Below are positions 6,471-7,237 of a DNA stretch of 7,237 nt, piece by piece. Source of the DNA: Alphaproteobacteria bacterium UBA7488 (lineage in GTDB: Bacteria; Pseudomonadota; Alphaproteobacteria; CAAHEQ01; UBA3637); NCBI GenBank assembly GCA_002477185.1, contig DLOI01000089.1, positions 3,811 to 11,047 of the forward strand, read 5' to 3'. The notes beneath the pieces were generated by a model. The model saw only the letters and a list, made by a program, of their open reading frames with translations, ran no database searches and was not told where the DNA came from. The position numbers were made by a program, and so were the translations under genes. The stretch's first letter is position 1. Each line of letters begins with the position of its first letter.

Positions 6471-7237
6471 TTATCCTTTATTTTGGGGTAGAAACTCTAT
6501 GTGTAATTCTATATAAGTCGCTAATTCTTTATAATCAAGTTTTGCGTTTTTTTCAAGTGAAAAGTATGGAAAAGATTGTTGAACCAAAAACGGGATACCT
6601 TTTTCTTTGACTTCGGGTACATGCGCTTTTATAAAGCCGTCCCGATTCGCAATGATATAAAACCTGTCCCACTTGGTTTTTTGCCCCGCTTTGACTTTAG
6701 TTCCCGCAGGCATGCGCGCGGCTTCCTTGGCGATAAAAATGCCGTGTTTATGGCTGATGATATGGCATGACCCCAATGTCGCCTTTTGAGGCAACCGCTC
6801 GACCGTTTTTTCAAGTGCGGCATAGGGCAATGCTTTGCCGCTTTGCCCGATTGTTTCAATCAACGCCCCCATTGTCCGTATGCGGATTTCTTCAGGCTGT
6901 GCATGAAAGGCATCTTTATTAATCAAAGCAAATCCGCGCGAATCGATTGTCACATGGTTTTGTATAAAATCCTTGGTATAAAATTGCAATGCTTTTGCGG
7001 CCCGTGCCAAACGTTTTGCCGATGTGTTGATGGCATTTAACGGTAAGCCCAATTGCTCTAACACTTTCAAATTTTTACGCCAACGCACACGTTCAAAATT
7101 TTCATCTTCGTTCATCGGGTCGTTTACCCAATTTAACCGTTGGTTCGCCAACAGGTCGTACAGCTGGCATTTATGACATGACAATAAGGGTCTGAGCACC
7201 GTTAAATTTCCACGTGTTGCAAGAGGTTTCATGGCGG
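6471..7237 (-). CDS. tilS: tRNA(Ile)-lysidine synthetase TilS, C-terminal part (5' end off right edge)
   Basis: TilS uses ATP and lysine to convert C34 of the CAU-anticodon tRNA-Ile to lysidine, so that it reads AUA codons. About 254 codons are visible. The frame stays open to the window edge, and the Met at 7232 is internal: the family continues upstream with the PP-loop ATPase (SGGxDS), which is outside the window. The recognisable segment is LRPLL followed by [18 protein letters not shown], the conserved W..DPSN.D..F.R.R block at the end of the catalytic core. The substrate-recognition and C-terminal regions follow, with lower conservation. A Cys pair (SCHKC) lies between the two conserved blocks. 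The stop at 6473-6471 is 4 bases from the ftsH ATG. The pair tilS-ftsH is a common order in Alphaproteobacteria, often downstream of tol-pal-cpoB genes, which would be expected to the right of this window. Confidence 0.92.
   Translation of the reverse strand, partial: AMKPLATRGNLTVLRPLLSCHKCQLYDLLANQRLNWVNDPMNEDENFERVRWRKNLKVLEQLGLPLNAINTSAKRLARAAKALQFYTKDFIQNHVTIDSRGFALINKDAFHAQPEEIRIRTMGALIETIGQSGKALPYAALEKTVERLPQKATLGSCHIISHKHGIFIAKEAARMPAGTKVKAGQKTKWDRFYIIANRDGFIKAHVPEVKEKGIPFLVQQSFPYFSLEKNAKLDYKELATYIELHIEFLPQNKG
6474..6479 (-). promoter_or_regulatory. Ribosome binding site of ftsH inside the end of tilS
   Basis: On the minus strand this reads AAAGGA, 7 bases before the ftsH ATG at 6466, and lies within the last codons of tilS. 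The overlap implies that ribosomes finishing tilS help start ftsH. Confidence 0.75.

Noticed and set aside
7230..7232. ATG at 7232 as the true start of the last gene
   Set aside because: The conserved TilS block beginning LRPLL follows within 20 residues, and in this family the catalytic PP-loop domain comes before it. The frame stays open to the window edge, so this Met is internal.
1..7237. CRISPR array, insertion sequence ends or riboswitch
   Set aside because: No regularly spaced repeats, no transposase-like frame with terminal inverted repeats, and no long structured leader before any gene.

Overview
The window looks like chromosomal DNA of a Gram-negative bacterium, most likely an AT-rich alphaproteobacterium. 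The evidence is an outer-membrane lipoprotein and periplasmic protein pair of the Mla lipid-transport system (MlaA, MlaC) encoded side by side, a tilS-ftsH pair in the order familiar from Alphaproteobacteria, and several signal peptides. The lineage is an inference from gene order and base composition. No marker gene in the window fixes it.

Layout. Positions 1-1611 (minus strand) hold a two-gene operon. A secreted, proline-rich protein of 359 residues that I cannot assign to a family is followed after 2 bases by the start of a divergent Clp-like AAA+ ATPase that runs off the left edge. A 91-base AT-rich intergenic region (1612-1702) carries two outward-facing TATAAT boxes arranged as an almost perfect palindrome. 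Positions 1703-3704 (plus strand) hold a three-gene operon: a LOG-family nucleotide phosphoribohydrolase, mlaA and mlaC, closed by a strong intrinsic terminator at 3722-3752. Positions 3753-4480 hold no confident gene. They contain short repeats that could be the remains of an integration site and one weak ORF of unknown nature. Positions 4481-7237 (minus strand) hold the end of tilS and all of ftsH, which share one transcript and end at a hairpin terminator.

How the genes fit together. MlaA and MlaC belong to the pathway that keeps phospholipids out of the outer leaflet of the outer membrane; the inner-membrane ABC part (MlaFED) is not in the window. FtsH is the essential membrane-anchored AAA+ zinc protease, and TilS is the essential tRNA-Ile lysidine synthetase. 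These are housekeeping genes.

The least conventional part is the left operon. Its ATPase resembles the first AAA+ module of ClpA/ClpB but has no Clp N-domain, has lost the usual Walker B Asp-Glu pair and has lost the aromatic pore-loop residue. Its operon partner is an exported protein with a Pro/Lys/Glu-rich spacer. This is the best candidate for an undescribed function, but only the first 176 residues of the ATPase are visible.
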